This document shows, piece after piece, positions 9,042-18,196 of a stretch of DNA of 64,000 nt. Source of the stretch: Roseobacter sp. MH60115 (GTDB taxonomy: Bacteria; Pseudomonadota; Alphaproteobacteria; Rhodobacterales; Rhodobacteraceae); contig NZ_JADOBQ010000001.1 in NCBI RefSeq assembly GCF_015644665.1, positions 248,001-312,000 of the forward strand, in the 5' to 3' direction. Each line of letters opens with the position of its first letter. The stretch's first letter is position 1. The position numbers and the translations under genes are program-made. The notes beneath the pieces were generated by a model. It saw only the letters and a list, made by a program, of their open reading frames with translations, was not told where the DNA came from and did no database searches.

Positions 9042-10700
9042 ATGCAAGCAGATTTTGTAATTGTGGGCGCGGGCAGCGCAGGCTGTGCGATGGCCTATCG
9101 GTTGAGCGAGGCAGGGGCCTCCGTCATCGTGATCGAGCACGGGGGCACGGACGCGGGCCCCTTCATCCAGATGCCAGCGGCGTTGTCCTACCCGATGAAC
9201 ATGAAACGCTACGACTGGGGGTTTACATCCGAGCCGGAGCCGCATTTGAACAACCGTCGTCTCGCCTGTCCCCGCGGCAAGGTGATTGGCGGATCCTCCA
9301 GCATCAACGGCATGGTCTACGTGCGGGGCCACGCGATGGATTTTGACCACTGGGCAGAGCAGGGGGCCGACGGCTGGTCCTACGCCGATGTGCTGCCCTA
9401 TTTCAAACGGATGGAGAATTGGCACGACGGCGGCCATGGTGGTGACCCGACGTGGCGCGGCGCCGACGGCCCGCTGCATGTCAGCCGGGGTCCCCGGCAG
9501 AACCCGCTCTACCACGCCTTCGTCGAGGCGGGGCGCCAGGCCGGATATCATACCACCGAGGATTATAACGGTCAGAAACAGGAAGGGTTCGGCCCGATGG
9601 AGCAGACGGTCTGGCAGGGGCGTCGTTGGTCTGCGGCGAATGCCTACCTGCGCCCGGCGCTCAAACGGGACAATTGCACCCTGATCAACGGGTTGGCACA
9701 GCGAGTGGTCGTCGAGGACGGGCGCGCTGTCGGTGTCGAAATCCGTCGCGGTGGCCGTGTCGAGGTGATCCGGGCAAACCGCGAGGTGGTACTGGCGGCC
9801 TCCTCGATCAACTCGCCGAAACTGCTGATGCTCTCCGGGATCGGACCGGCTAGCCATCTGGCCGAACACGGGATCAATGTGGTGGCTGACCGTCCGGGCG
9901 TTGGGCAAAACCTGCAGGACCATCTGGAACTCTACCTGCAGATGGCGGCGAGCCAGCCGATCACGCTCTACAAACACTGGAACCTTGTGTCCAAGGCGGT
10001 GATCGGCGCGCAGTGGCTTTTCACCAAGACGGGGTTCGGCGCCTCCAACCAGTTCGAAAGCACTGGTTTCATCCGCTCGCAACCGGGGGTGCAATACCCG
10101 GATATTCAATTCCACTTCCTGCCGATTGCAGTGCGCTATGACGGCAAGGTGGCCGCCGAAGGCCACGGGTTCCAGGCGCATGTGGGGCCGATGCGCTCGC
10201 CCTCGCGCGGTGCGGTGAGCCTTGCTTCGGCCAATCCGGCGGATGCGCCGCGTATCTTCTTCAACTACATGTCGACCGATGAGGACTGGGCCGATTTCCG
10301 GCGCTGCATCCGCCTGACGCGCGAGATTTTTGCGCAGGAGGCTTTCAAGCCCTTCGTCAAACACGAAATACAGCCCGGGGATGCGGTGCAATCGGACGCC
10401 GATCTGGATGCCTTTATCAAAGAACACGCCGAAAGCGCCTATCACCCCTGTGGCACCTGCCGCATGGGGCGGGCAGATGACCGCCACGCGGTCGTGGATG
10501 CCGAGGCGCGGGTGATCGGCGTTGACGGGCTACGCGTGGCCGACAGCAGCATTTTCCCGCGGATCACCAACGGCAATCTTAACGCGCCATCGATCATGGT
10601 GGGCGAGAAGGCCGCTGACCATTTGCTGGGCCGCGATCCATTGGCGCGGTCCAACGATGAGCCCTGGATCAACCCGGCATGGGCGACCGCCCAACGTTAA
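9042..10700 (+). CDS. betA: choline dehydrogenase
   Basis: FAD-dependent GMC oxidoreductase that converts choline to betaine aldehyde, feeding electrons to the respiratory chain. The 552-aa product has the dinucleotide-binding N-terminus ([17 protein letters not shown]), the GMC signature 1 ([19 protein letters not shown] region, residues 78-96) and the catalytic His468 in [11 protein letters not shown], corresponding to His473 of the E. coli enzyme. Last gene of the operon. Membrane association is expected from the family. Confidence 0.96.
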   Translation: MQADFVIVGAGSAGCAMAYRLSEAGASVIVIEHGGTDAGPFIQMPAALSYPMNMKRYDWGFTSEPEPHLNNRRLACPRGKVIGGSSSINGMVYVRGHAMDFDHWAEQGADGWSYADVLPYFKRMENWHDGGHGGDPTWRGADGPLHVSRGPRQNPLYHAFVEAGRQAGYHTTEDYNGQKQEGFGPMEQTVWQGRRWSAANAYLRPALKRDNCTLINGLAQRVVVEDGRAVGVEIRRGGRVEVIRANREVVLAASSINSPKLLMLSGIGPASHLAEHGINVVADRPGVGQNLQDHLELYLQMAASQPITLYKHWNLVSKAVIGAQWLFTKTGFGASNQFESTGFIRSQPGVQYPDIQFHFLPIAVRYDGKVAAEGHGFQAHVGPMRSPSRGAVSLASANPADAPRIFFNYMSTDEDWADFRRCIRLTREIFAQEAFKPFVKHEIQPGDAVQSDADLDAFIKEHAESAYHPCGTCRMGRADDRHAVVDAEARVIGVDGLRVADSSIFPRITNGNLNAPSIMVGEKAADHLLGRDPLARSNDEPWINPAWATAQR

Positions 10701-10765
10701 CCACCTGGTAACCTTGGTTAACGAATTCCCTTGCGTGACCATCGGGGCGTCGTCATACCGCGCGC

Positions 10766-11431
10766 ATGCGTATGGTGATGATTATGATGGTCGTGTCCGG
10801 ACTTTGGCTGCCGGGTGGTGTTCTGGCGGGCAATGCGTTCTCTGGCGCGGTGCGGGTGATTGATGGCGACACGGTCGACGTGGGAGACGTTCGTGTGCGC
10901 CTCCATGGGATCGACGCGCCCGAGACCGATCAGACCTGCAGGACCGAGCAGGGTCAGGTTTGGGCCTGCGGCAAGTGGGTGACCGATCAGGTGACCACCC
11001 TGTTTGGCGGGCGGATGGCCGAATGCACGCCCGTGACCACGGACAAATATAATCGCACCGTGGCCCGCTGCACCGTGGCGGGTCAGGATGTCGGATATGA
11101 ATTGGTCAGCGCAGGTCTGGCCTTTGCCTATCGGAAATACGCGCAGGATTATGTTTTTGCGGAGAAGGGTGCCGCCATCCGGGACATCGGGCTGCATGCC
11201 AGCCGTGTGCAGAACCCATCCCAGTTCCGCCCAACACGCGCCGTTGGGCGGATCCCACCTGACCGCGCGTGCCCTGTGAAGGGCAATATCTCCAGTCAGG
11301 GCACCCGGATCTACCATGTGCCCGGACAACGCGACTATGAACGCACCGGCATCCGCACGGAACGCGGTGAGCGATGGTTTTGCTCTGCAAGCGCTGCGCA
11401 ACTTGCCGGGTGGCGTGCAGCTAAACGGTAG
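10766..11431 (+). CDS. secreted thermonuclease-family (SNase) protein
   Basis: The 221-aa protein starts with a cleavable-looking signal peptide (to about residue 21, GGVLAGNAF). The staphylococcal-nuclease-like domain follows (about 22-150) with VIDGDTVDVGDVRVRLHGID and APETDQ, including the Asp and Arg residues of the active site, and an ELVSAGLAFAYRKY helix. The C-terminus (about 168-220) is a short domain with CPVKGNIS, IYHVPGQRDY and GERWFC motifs seen attached to such nucleases. Likely periplasmic or extracellular nuclease. Convergent with pccR. Confidence 0.85.
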   Translation: MRMVMIMMVVSGLWLPGGVLAGNAFSGAVRVIDGDTVDVGDVRVRLHGIDAPETDQTCRTEQGQVWACGKWVTDQVTTLFGGRMAECTPVTTDKYNRTVARCTVAGQDVGYELVSAGLAFAYRKYAQDYVFAEKGAAIRDIGLHASRVQNPSQFRPTRAVGRIPPDRACPVKGNISSQGTRIYHVPGQRDYERTGIRTERGERWFCSASAAQLAGWRAAKR

Positions 11432-11483
11432 CGCTTTCTCTGCGCGTCACAAGCTTGGATGTCGCGTCAGGCGCGAGACCGCG

Positions 11484-12884
11484 CTATTCAACCTGATAGG
11501 GTAGAACATCGCGCAGATTGGGATCGACGCGCAGCTTGCGTTCCAGCGGTGGCACCGCACGTTGATGGCAATTCGCCCGTTCGCAAATCCGGCAGGAGAT
11601 GCCGATGGGCTCAAACGCGCCATCCCGGCTCAGGTCCATGCCATCGGCGTAGACGAGATCGCTGGCGTGCCGCACGTCACATCCTAAGGCAATCGCATAT
11701 CGGCGCACGGGTGCACCGAACCGGCCTGCGGATTTCGACACGTCGCGCGCCAGATTGATGTAGCGGACACCATCAGGGGTCTCCGCCAATTGCCGCAGAA
11801 ACTGGCCGGGCAGTTCAAAGGCGCGGTGCACGTTCCACAGCGGGCAGGCGCCGCCAAACCGGGCAAATTGCAGCCGCGTGGCGGAATGGCGTTTGGTGAT
11901 CGTGCCCGCCTGATCGACCCGGACAAAGAAAAACGGTATGCCTTTGGCGCCGGGGCGCTGGAGGGTCGAAAGCCGGTGCGCCACCTGTTCAATGGAGGCG
12001 CCAAAATGGCCTGCCAGTGCCTCGACATCATGGCGGTAGGTGCGCGCTTCCTGCTGGAACGCGGCATAGGGCATCAGCGCGGCACCCGCGAAGTAATTCG
12101 CCAGTCCAATCTTTGCAATCGCGCGGGCTTCGGCGCTGTGGAACCGCGCCAGGTCCAGCGTGGCTTCCAGCAAGGCCTCCTGTTTGATCAGCGCGACCTG
12201 CAGCAGCAGCTGGAAGGTCTGGCTTTCGGGTGGCGCGCGCCGCGACAGGGTCAGTTCGCGGGTGTCGGGATCGAAACTGCGCAGCTTGTCCGTATCTGCA
12301 AACTGCACGGAAACCTTTGCATTTCCCAAGGCTGAAACCGCGGCGACCCGGATGTTGCGATGTCCGCCTTCCTTATTTGCAAAGTGCTCGGCGGCCCGAT
12401 CCACAGCATCGATATAGTTGTCGCAATAGTGGAAAAAATCGCGCACTTCTTCCCAGGGGCTTGGGGTTGATCGCGCATCTTCCCGGCCCAGTGCTTCGTC
12501 CAATGACGCCAGCCTTTCCTGCATCTGGCGGTAACTGCGGTGCAGCTCCAGAAAGGCATGCGCAAAGGCGGGGGCGTTCGACGCGGCAAGGCGCAGATCT
12601 GCGACCGGGGGCAGGGCGTCTGCGAAAAGCGGGTCCGCCATGGCTTCGCGCATGTCACTGACCAGCCGTTCGCTGTCGCCCGTGCTCAGCTCGGTAACAT
12701 CCAGCCCGAACTCCTGCGCCAGGGCCAGCACCACCGTGGTGGACACCGGCCGGTTGTTGTTTTCCATCTGGTTCAGATAGGGCAGTGAAACACCAAGCTT
12801 GGCGGCAAAGTCCTTCTGCGTCAGGCCTAGGCGCGTGCGCAATTCGCGCAGCTTGGCACCTGCATAGAGTTTCTGTGTGGCCAT
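11484..12884 (-). CDS. pccR: short-chain fatty acyl-CoA regulator, PccR-like
   Basis: The 466-aa protein has an N-terminal XRE HTH (residues 8-62, LRELRTRLGLTQKDFAAKLG) and a long C-terminal region of the ScfR family (IrrE-like/DUF2083), ending with a Cys cluster (GISCRICERANCHQR). PccR of Rhodobacter sphaeroides activates propionyl-CoA carboxylase genes. Start at 12884 (MATQKLYAGAKLREL) follows GGGAG and removes a spurious 15-residue extension. TTTGCAAA boxes lie immediately upstream and again before pccB, consistent with regulation of both. Confidence 0.92.
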   Translation of the reverse strand: MATQKLYAGAKLRELRTRLGLTQKDFAAKLGVSLPYLNQMENNNRPVSTTVVLALAQEFGLDVTELSTGDSERLVSDMREAMADPLFADALPPVADLRLAASNAPAFAHAFLELHRSYRQMQERLASLDEALGREDARSTPSPWEEVRDFFHYCDNYIDAVDRAAEHFANKEGGHRNIRVAAVSALGNAKVSVQFADTDKLRSFDPDTRELTLSRRAPPESQTFQLLLQVALIKQEALLEATLDLARFHSAEARAIAKIGLANYFAGAALMPYAAFQQEARTYRHDVEALAGHFGASIEQVAHRLSTLQRPGAKGIPFFFVRVDQAGTITKRHSATRLQFARFGGACPLWNVHRAFELPGQFLRQLAETPDGVRYINLARDVSKSAGRFGAPVRRYAIALGCDVRHASDLVYADGMDLSRDGAFEPIGISCRICERANCHQRAVPPLERKLRVDPNLRDVLPYQVE

Positions 12885-12905
12885 CCCCCGCGTCTCTCCC
12901 GGTAG

Positions 12906-12944
12906 TTTGCAAATTTGCAGATTCGTCAAAGCTATCTTTGCAAA
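12906..12944. promoter_or_regulatory. TTTGCAAA box cluster upstream of pccR
   Basis: TTTGCAAA occurs at 12906-12913, directly followed by TTTGCA at 12914-12919, and again at 12937-12944. The octamer is self-complementary. It starts 21 bases upstream of the chosen pccR start, so it would suit autoregulation. From memory, the published PccR motif is a pair of TTTGCAAA octamers with a 4-base spacer; the spacing here differs, so the boxes rather than the exact arrangement are the evidence. Confidence 0.8.
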
Positions 12945-13151
12945 TCAGTACGGACAAGGTGCGGCAATGTTGGTTAACAAATGGTTTTGTATTTTGGGGA
13001 CCTGAAGGTTTTTCCGCACACCCTGCCAGTAAATTTGGTCGTGCAGCTGGATTGCTCCAGATACTCGGGGCAGGCCCTGCCATCGCCGCCGTTTCTACTC
13101 AGCGCAGATGGCGGTGGCGGGCGGGCCTTCCGCCGGATCGATCGGGGTGTG

Positions 13152-14381
13152 TCAGGTCAGCGGATCCTGCAGCGCAATGCGTCTTTCGCGACGGTAGACC
13201 ATCAGGATCGAGAGGACCGCCGCCGTTGAGGTGGCCAGCATGATGTAGAGCAGGGGGAAGGCCCCGGTTTCCGGACCCAGTGACGCGCCGGCCAACATGC
13301 TGAGGCCAGCACCGCCCCCGATCATGATGGCGCCGCCCAGGCCGGATGCGGAACCAGCAAGATGTGGGCGTACAGACAGCATGCCTGCGGTTGCGTTGGG
13401 GATGACCAGCCCGTTCCCCAGCCCCACAAAGGTCATTAAGCCAAAGAAACTGAGGGCACTGCCGTGGCCCACCAGGAAAATCAGCAGGGAGAGAAATACC
13501 CCGAAGGCGTTGATCAAGCTGCCGATCAGGATCAGTTTGTTGACGCCTACCCGCTGCGCCAGCATGCCGGTGAACATGTTGCCAAAGAAATAGCCAAGGG
13601 CTGGCGCGCCAAAGTAGATGCCCACCCAAAAAGGGGAGAGGCCGAAGACGACGGATCCGACAAAGGGACCGCCGCCGAGGTAGGCAAAAAACGCGCCGGA
13701 GCAGAAGCCCGCAGCAAGCGAGTACCCCCAGAACCTTGGGGAGGTCAGCAAGGCGGGATACTCGCCGAACTGTTGTGTGAGTGTCTTGCCGCTCTTGGTT
13801 GCCGTCTCGCCCTGATCTGCCCAAGCGAGCCAAAGGGTCATGGCGCCCATGATGAAGAGCGCCCAGAAATTGGCGCGCCAGCCAAAGAGCTCGTCCAGCA
13901 CCCCGCCCAGCATGGGGCTGATCATGGGCACGATCGCCATGCCCATCGTGACATAGCCGATCATCGATGCCGCCTTGTCCTGCTCGAACATGTCGCGGAC
14001 GGCGGCACGGCTGAGGACCATGGCCACGGCGACCATCGCCTGACAGACGCGGAAGACAAGGAATATCTCGGCGGTGGGAGCATAGATGCAGCCCAAGGTG
14101 GCGATGAGGAAAATACTCAGTCCAAAAAGGATCACCGGTCTGCGGCCGAACTTGTCGGAGATCGGGCCGATCAGGATCTGCAATATCGCGCTGACCCCGA
14201 GATACAGGCCAACCGAGAGCTGCATCACACCGTATTCGGTCTGGAAATATGCGGTCATATTCGGCAGGCTGGGCAGGAACATATTCATGACCATCGCGGA
14301 CATGCCGGACAGCAGGATCAGCGTCGCGATATGCGGCGGCGTGGTCCGGTCCAGGAAGCGGATGGCAGGCGGATTTTGCAT
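13152..14381 (-). CDS. MFS transporter, Bcr/CflA drug-efflux type
   Basis: The 409-aa protein has twelve predicted membrane segments and the MFS loop motif between TM2 and TM3 (GPISDKFGRRPVILFG, about residues 77-92), with the 14/12-TM Bcr/CflA style N-terminus (FLPSLPNMTAYF, PMISPMLGG). It would export drugs or metabolites using the proton gradient. It lies between pccR and pccB, divergent from pccB. A link to propionate stress is only positional. Confidence 0.85.
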   Translation of the reverse strand: MQNPPAIRFLDRTTPPHIATLILLSGMSAMVMNMFLPSLPNMTAYFQTEYGVMQLSVGLYLGVSAILQILIGPISDKFGRRPVILFGLSIFLIATLGCIYAPTAEIFLVFRVCQAMVAVAMVLSRAAVRDMFEQDKAASMIGYVTMGMAIVPMISPMLGGVLDELFGWRANFWALFIMGAMTLWLAWADQGETATKSGKTLTQQFGEYPALLTSPRFWGYSLAAGFCSGAFFAYLGGGPFVGSVVFGLSPFWVGIYFGAPALGYFFGNMFTGMLAQRVGVNKLILIGSLINAFGVFLSLLIFLVGHGSALSFFGLMTFVGLGNGLVIPNATAGMLSVRPHLAGSASGLGGAIMIGGGAGLSMLAGASLGPETGAFPLLYIMLATSTAAVLSILMVYRRERRIALQDPLT

Positions 14382-14415
14382 TCGTCAACGCTAGGCCACG
14401 TCCGGATTGTTGTCC

Positions 14416-14434
14416 ACGCATAGCTGCTATGCGT
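14416..14434. promoter_or_regulatory. 8-bp inverted repeat upstream of the MFS gene
   Basis: ACGCATAG (14416-14423) and CTATGCGT (14427-14434) are perfect arms around CTG. It sits 35 bases upstream of the MFS start and just upstream of the pccB-side TTTGCAAA boxes. It could be an operator for the transporter or a small hairpin in its leader. Confidence 0.4.
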
Positions 14435-14452
14435 CTCGCGCTTGTTTGCTGA

Positions 14453-14492
14453 TTTGCAATTTGCAAAGTACGTGGTGAATAGACTTTGCAAA
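14453..14492. promoter_or_regulatory. TTTGCAAA box cluster upstream of pccB
   Basis: TTTGCAA at 14453-14459 runs into TTTGCAAA at 14460-14467, and a second TTTGCAAA lies at 14485-14492, 70 bases before the pccB ATG. The layout (tandem octamers, then one more about 17 bases away) mirrors that upstream of pccR. Known PccR targets include pccB, so this is a likely PccR-binding region. Confidence 0.82.
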
Positions 14493-14561
14493 TTAACGAA
14501 ATATACCTTCGATCCTCCGCAATCCTTGAGTATGGTGCCGCAAACAACCAATGGGGTCCCC

Positions 14562-16094
14562 ATGAAAGATATTCTGCATCAGCTTGAAGAGCGTCGTGAA
14601 ACTGCCCGTCTTGGGGGGGGGCAGAGGCGGATCGACGCGCAGCACGGACGTGGCAAGCTTACGGCGCGAGAGCGGGTTGACCTTCTGCTGGATGAAGGCA
14701 GCTTTGAAGAGTTCGATATGTTCGTGACCCACCGCTGCACCGATTTCGGCATGGATCAGGAAAAGCCTGCGGGGGACGGTGTTGTCACCGGCTGGGGGAC
14801 GATCAACGGGCGTTTGGTGTATGTTTTCAGTCAGGATTTTACGGTTCTGGGGGGCTCTGTCTCGGAGACCCACGCCAAGAAGATCTGCAAGATCATGGAT
14901 ATGGCGGTGCAGAACGGCGCGCCGGTCATCGGCATCAACGATTCCGGTGGTGCGCGGATTCAAGAAGGTGTGGATTCCCTAGCGGGCTATGGTGATGTCT
15001 TTCAGCGTAACATCATGGCGTCAGGCGTGGTGCCGCAGATCAGCGTGATCATGGGTCCTTGCGCGGGCGGTGCGGTCTATTCGCCCGCCATGACCGACTT
15101 CATCTTTATGGTCAAAGACAGCTCTTACATGTTCGTGACGGGCCCGGATGTGGTGAAGACCGTGACAAACGAGCAGGTGACGGCGGAAGAACTCGGTGGT
15201 GCGGGCACCCATACCAAAAAGTCATCGGTGGCTGACGCGGCTTTCGAGAATGACGTGGAAGCGCTTGCGGAAGTGCGGCGTCTTGTGGACTTCCTGCCGT
15301 CGAACAACCGGGAAAAACCACCTGTCCGCCCCTTTTTCGATGACCCCGACCGGGTTGAGACGTCACTGGACACGCTTGTGCCCGAAAACCCCAACACGCC
15401 CTATGACATGAAGGAGCTGATCCTGAAGCTTGGCGACGAGGGGGATTTCTACGAAATACAGGAAGAGTTCGCCAAGAACATCATCACCGGGTTTATCCGC
15501 CTTGAGGGGCGCACCGTGGGCGTTGTGGCGAACCAGCCGATGGTGCTGGCGGGCTGTCTGGACATCGACAGCTCGCGCAAAGCGGCCCGCTTCGTGCGTT
15601 TCTGCGATGCGTTTGAAATCCCGATCCTGACATTGATCGACGTACCGGGCTTTTTGCCGGGGACCAGCCAGGAGTACGGCGGTGTGATCAAACACGGGGC
15701 GAAACTGCTTTATGCCTATGGTGAGGCGACGGTGCCGATGGTCACGGTGATCACCCGCAAGGCCTACGGTGGGGCCTATGTGGTGATGTCCTCCAAGCAC
15801 CTGCAGGCGGACTTCAACTATGCCTGGCCTACGGCGGAGATTGCGGTGATGGGCGCCAAAGGGGCGACGGAGATCATCCACCGTGGTGATCTGGGGGACG
15901 CGGAGAAAACGGCGAAACACACGGCGGACTATGAGGAACGCTTTGCCAACCCCTTCGTGGCGGCGGAACGCGGTTTCATCGACGAGGTGATCATGCCGCG
16001 CACGACCCGCAAACGCATCGCCCGCGCCTTTGCCAGCCTGCGCAACAAGCAGGCAAACACGCCGTGGAAGAAGCACGACAATATTCCGCTTTAA
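14562..16094 (+). CDS. pccB: propionyl-CoA carboxylase beta subunit (carboxyltransferase)
   Basis: Transfers CO2 from carboxybiotin to propionyl-CoA, giving (S)-methylmalonyl-CoA, in complex with PccA. The 510-aa product starts [20 protein letters not shown] and carries the acyl-CoA and carboxybiotin oxyanion-hole blocks ([43 protein letters not shown]). Length is normal. ATG 14562 restores the family N-terminus; the open frame extends upstream to 14442 through the regulatory boxes and is not coding there. Confidence 0.97.
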   Translation: MKDILHQLEERRETARLGGGQRRIDAQHGRGKLTARERVDLLLDEGSFEEFDMFVTHRCTDFGMDQEKPAGDGVVTGWGTINGRLVYVFSQDFTVLGGSVSETHAKKICKIMDMAVQNGAPVIGINDSGGARIQEGVDSLAGYGDVFQRNIMASGVVPQISVIMGPCAGGAVYSPAMTDFIFMVKDSSYMFVTGPDVVKTVTNEQVTAEELGGAGTHTKKSSVADAAFENDVEALAEVRRLVDFLPSNNREKPPVRPFFDDPDRVETSLDTLVPENPNTPYDMKELILKLGDEGDFYEIQEEFAKNIITGFIRLEGRTVGVVANQPMVLAGCLDIDSSRKAARFVRFCDAFEIPILTLIDVPGFLPGTSQEYGGVIKHGAKLLYAYGEATVPMVTVITRKAYGGAYVVMSSKHLQADFNYAWPTAEIAVMGAKGATEIIHRGDLGDAEKTAKHTADYEERFANPFVAAERGFIDEVIMPRTTRKRIARAFASLRNKQANTPWKKHDNIPL

Positions 16095-16113
16095 GCGAAA
16101 GAAGTACTTCGAA

Positions 16114-16836
16114 ATGAGGAGAATAGATCAGGTTGTAGATGCTTTTCGAAAGCTTGGCGGCGCGGGCCGAATGGAAGATGTCTACAAGTACTTTGAAGTA
16201 ACCGCAGAGGAAGAGTTGCCTCGGACATGGCGCGAAGGTGTTCGAGCTAGAATATACGAGCATTCATCTGATGCGCCCGGTGACTTCAGAGAAGACCTTT
16301 TCGAAAAGATTGAACATGGATTCTGGAAACTTCGAGGTGCACCCATTGAATCGGGCCTGATCGAAGAGCGAAGAGATTTGTCCGCCGATGAAGTCGTGGA
16401 AAAGGTGCTTGTTCGAGAACACTGGAGGAGCAAGCCGCAGCAATCGCTCTGGAGAAACCAGGCCTTCACAATCACCCACGCGGATGATGGCAAGTTCGAG
16501 GGCGCGGGGTTGCGGCCCTTCTTCGAATACCGCGATCTGGGGATCAAGGAGGCGACGCAGGGCAAATTCGGCGCACACATCATCCGCGCTGTGCCGGGTA
16601 TGGAAAGCCCCGCAACATGGCATTCGCATGATCTGGCGTTCCAGATGGTCTATGTCACCCAAGGTTGGGTGGTCTTCGAATACGAGGGTACTGGCGAACA
16701 TGTTCTGCGCGCAGGGTCCTGCGTGCTGCAACCGCCCGGGATCAAGCACCGGGAAGTGCGCCATTCCGACGATCTCGAACTGTTGGAGGTGATCTCCCCG
16801 GCGGATTTCGATACCCGGGACGAGGACGCCCCATGA
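16114..16836 (+). CDS. winged-helix/cupin fusion protein, 240 aa
   Basis: Residues 1-75 look like a winged-helix domain (RRIDQVVDAFRKLGG, YEHSSD, GFWKLRG) of the kind attached to restriction-type and other DNA-related proteins. Residues 118-232 form a one-domain cupin (THADDGKFEG; WHSHDLAFQMVYV with His170 and His172; GSCVLQPPGIKHREV with His212). A 40-residue linker joins them in frame. By my hand count 16141-16380 is 50% GC, versus 64% for 16501-16620 inside the cupin part. In relatives I would expect the cupin alone here, so the 5' part looks acquired. Start 16114 is 20 bases after pccB. Confidence 0.8.
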   Translation: MRRIDQVVDAFRKLGGAGRMEDVYKYFEVTAEEELPRTWREGVRARIYEHSSDAPGDFREDLFEKIEHGFWKLRGAPIESGLIEERRDLSADEVVEKVLVREHWRSKPQQSLWRNQAFTITHADDGKFEGAGLRPFFEYRDLGIKEATQGKFGAHIIRAVPGMESPATWHSHDLAFQMVYVTQGWVVFEYEGTGEHVLRAGSCVLQPPGIKHREVRHSDDLELLEVISPADFDTRDEDAP

Positions 16837-17213
16837 GCCTGGTGACGGTCATCGCATTCACCGCCGCCACGGCCTTGCCCGTGCTCGATGTGCCATCAGG
16901 CCAGCCGGTGGAGCTTTATGAGGTTTTGGTCGATAAGGTCGGTGCCGAAACATGGCTGCGATTCCGCTTTCTGACACCGGAGATCGCGCGCGACGGTGGC
17001 AGTATCACCTTCATCGAGGCCGAAGCGGATCTGGAGCACCTCTGCGCCGAAGTCGCGCTGCCCTATCTCGCGGAATACGACCTCGCGCCCGAGATCGTGG
17101 CGGTTACGCTGCTGGACCGCCCGGTGGCCTTTGGTCTCACCGATCCGGAGGTCACGCAGTTCATTGATGTGTTCAGGGTTACCTCGGGTGCCTGTATCTG
17201 GGAGGGGTTCTGA
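16833..17213 (+). CDS. conserved hypothetical secreted protein (DUF6497-like), 126 aa
   Basis: The ATG overlaps the cupin stop (ATGA), so translation is coupled. The N-terminus (VTVIAFTAATALPVLDVPSG) is hydrophobic and could be a short signal peptide. The rest is an acidic small domain with two Cys (HLCAEVALPYL, GACIWEGF). It resembles a Rhodobacterales-specific family that I tentatively equate with DUF6497. Function unknown; position suggests a constant but perhaps incidental neighbour of pccB. Confidence 0.7.
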   Translation: MSLVTVIAFTAATALPVLDVPSGQPVELYEVLVDKVGAETWLRFRFLTPEIARDGGSITFIEAEADLEHLCAEVALPYLAEYDLAPEIVAVTLLDRPVAFGLTDPEVTQFIDVFRVTSGACIWEGF

Positions 17214-17427
17214 TGCGGCCACAAGATGTTGACGCGCGGCGCGGCATTCGGCGGAAATCTGCGGCCTTGCATGCCGGGCAAGGCGGATTGGCGCTGCTCA
17301 CATTTCCTTTATCGGCGCCATTGCCTATGGTGACGCCGGGCGGTCGATTGGGCCGCTTCTTTCCAAGAACGGGCGCGGGCACCCAATATGTGCACCCGGC
17401 CGACAGACATTGTGACAGGAGATACAG
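17214..17427. other. intergenic stretch, possible remnant sequence
   Basis: An ATG shares its A with the preceding stop (TGATG at 17211-17215) and opens a frame to 17641, but after about 40 codons the translation becomes Arg/Ser/Cys-rich and overlaps a convincing lipoprotein gene in another frame. I see no gene here. The overlap pattern suggests an eroded former reading frame. Confidence 0.4.
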
Positions 17428-17568
17428 ATGTCGAAGAGCATCAAACTGCTGGCGACCTTGGGCTTCATCGCCCTCGTGGCCGCGTGTGCGAGAGAGCAGG
17501 AAGAATTCGTCGTGGTCGAGCCTGAGCCGATCTCGACTGAGCCGACATACACCGGCAAATACCAGTAA
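17428..17568 (+). CDS. small lipoprotein, 46 aa
   Basis: This reading frame is short but persuasive: AGGAGA at 17416-17421, ATG 17428, then a charged start (MSKSIK), a hydrophobic core and a lipobox ending VAAC (Cys20), and a 26-residue acidic tail rich in Pro, Glu and Thr ending in YQ. It would be a lipid-anchored envelope protein. Function unknown. A hairpin follows the stop. Confidence 0.7.
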   Translation: MSKSIKLLATLGFIALVAACAREQEEFVVVEPEPISTEPTYTGKYQ

Positions 17569-17578
17569 CCAGACGGTG

Positions 17579-17600
17579 GGGCGGGTCTTTGGACCCGCCC
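17579..17600. terminator. hairpin after small lipoprotein gene
   Basis: GGGCGGGTC (17579-17587) pairs with GACCCGCCC (17592-17600) around a TTTG loop. There is no T-tract, so it may be a weak terminator or an RNA-stabilising hairpin between two small genes. Confidence 0.55.
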
Positions 17601-17634
17601 TGACCGGCGCACCTCTGTTGTGGGGAGGGGCGTC

Positions 17635-17991
17635 ATGCTGAAGCACCGCGGATTTCCCGGTCGATTGCCGGGCACCGATTTCCATTTCACGCTCAGACGG
17701 TTCAATCCGCGTGGGGTCACCCCGCTGACAGAGCGCGCGCGTTTCAAGGATCGCAAGCCCGCCGACCGGCGCGCAGACGCGGCCTTTTTCCAGGCACTCT
17801 GGGAGCATTTTGGCCCTGAGCCGTTCGAGCGGGGCAATCTTGATGCGGGCCGGTTGTCCTGGCTTTTTGGCCGCGAGGTGATTCCCGCCACCGATCCCTT
17901 TGATCCAGCGGACTACGAGGCAATGCTGGTGATCGACGAAAGGGTTGCGCGCCAGTCATTTCCGGAAGCGTTCGAGGGAGGATCGGCATGA
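17635..17991 (+). CDS. conserved hypothetical protein, 118 aa
   Basis: Starts at ATG 17635 (MLKHRGFPGRLPG), preceded by GGGGAGGGG. The product is soluble, rich in Arg, Phe and Asp, with no membrane segment or recognisable motif. It ends with an ATGA overlap to a short open frame at 17988 that soon loses coding character. Similar small genes accompany pccB/pccA in related genomes as far as I recall; the function is unknown. Confidence 0.65.
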   Translation: MLKHRGFPGRLPGTDFHFTLRRFNPRGVTPLTERARFKDRKPADRRADAAFFQALWEHFGPEPFERGNLDAGRLSWLFGREVIPATDPFDPADYEAMLVIDERVARQSFPEAFEGGSA

Positions 17992-18152
17992 TTTTGCCAC
18001 TGCCGACGACAAACCGGCGGGTCATGGCCCATTTGCCGCCGATGGCCGCGAAAACAGTAGAATGTTCAACCAATGCGAGTATTGTCGTTGATGCAGCCGC
18101 GCGCGAATATCCCCGCACCGTGTCTGTGTACACTATTCGTACCCCTTCCCCT
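17988..18152 (+). pseudogene. possible 5' remnant of a secreted/lytic transglycosylase-type gene
   Basis: The ATG overlaps the preceding stop (ATGA), and the first 27 codons (LPLPTTNRRVMAHLPP and MAAKTVECS) look like genuine protein; from memory they recall the N-terminus of a Rhodobacterales SLT-domain protein. After that the reading loses any pattern and runs into a perfect terminator at 18153. I read this as a truncated, dead gene. The identification is from memory and weak. Confidence 0.3.
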
Positions 18153-18196
18153 GGCGGGCAGTTCAGCGCGGTTGCGCCCGGACTGCCCGCCTTTTT
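18153..18196 (+). terminator. rho-independent terminator
   Basis: GGCGGGCAGT (18153-18162) pairs perfectly with ACTGCCCGCC (18182-18191) and is followed by TTTTTC. It would end transcription from the small genes upstream and separates them from the lipoprotein gene at 18281. Confidence 0.88.

Noticed and set aside
12981-13229. 82-codon open frame between pccR and the MFS gene
   Set aside because: No ribosome site, and it overlaps the 3' end of the MFS gene; the composition turns Arg-rich.
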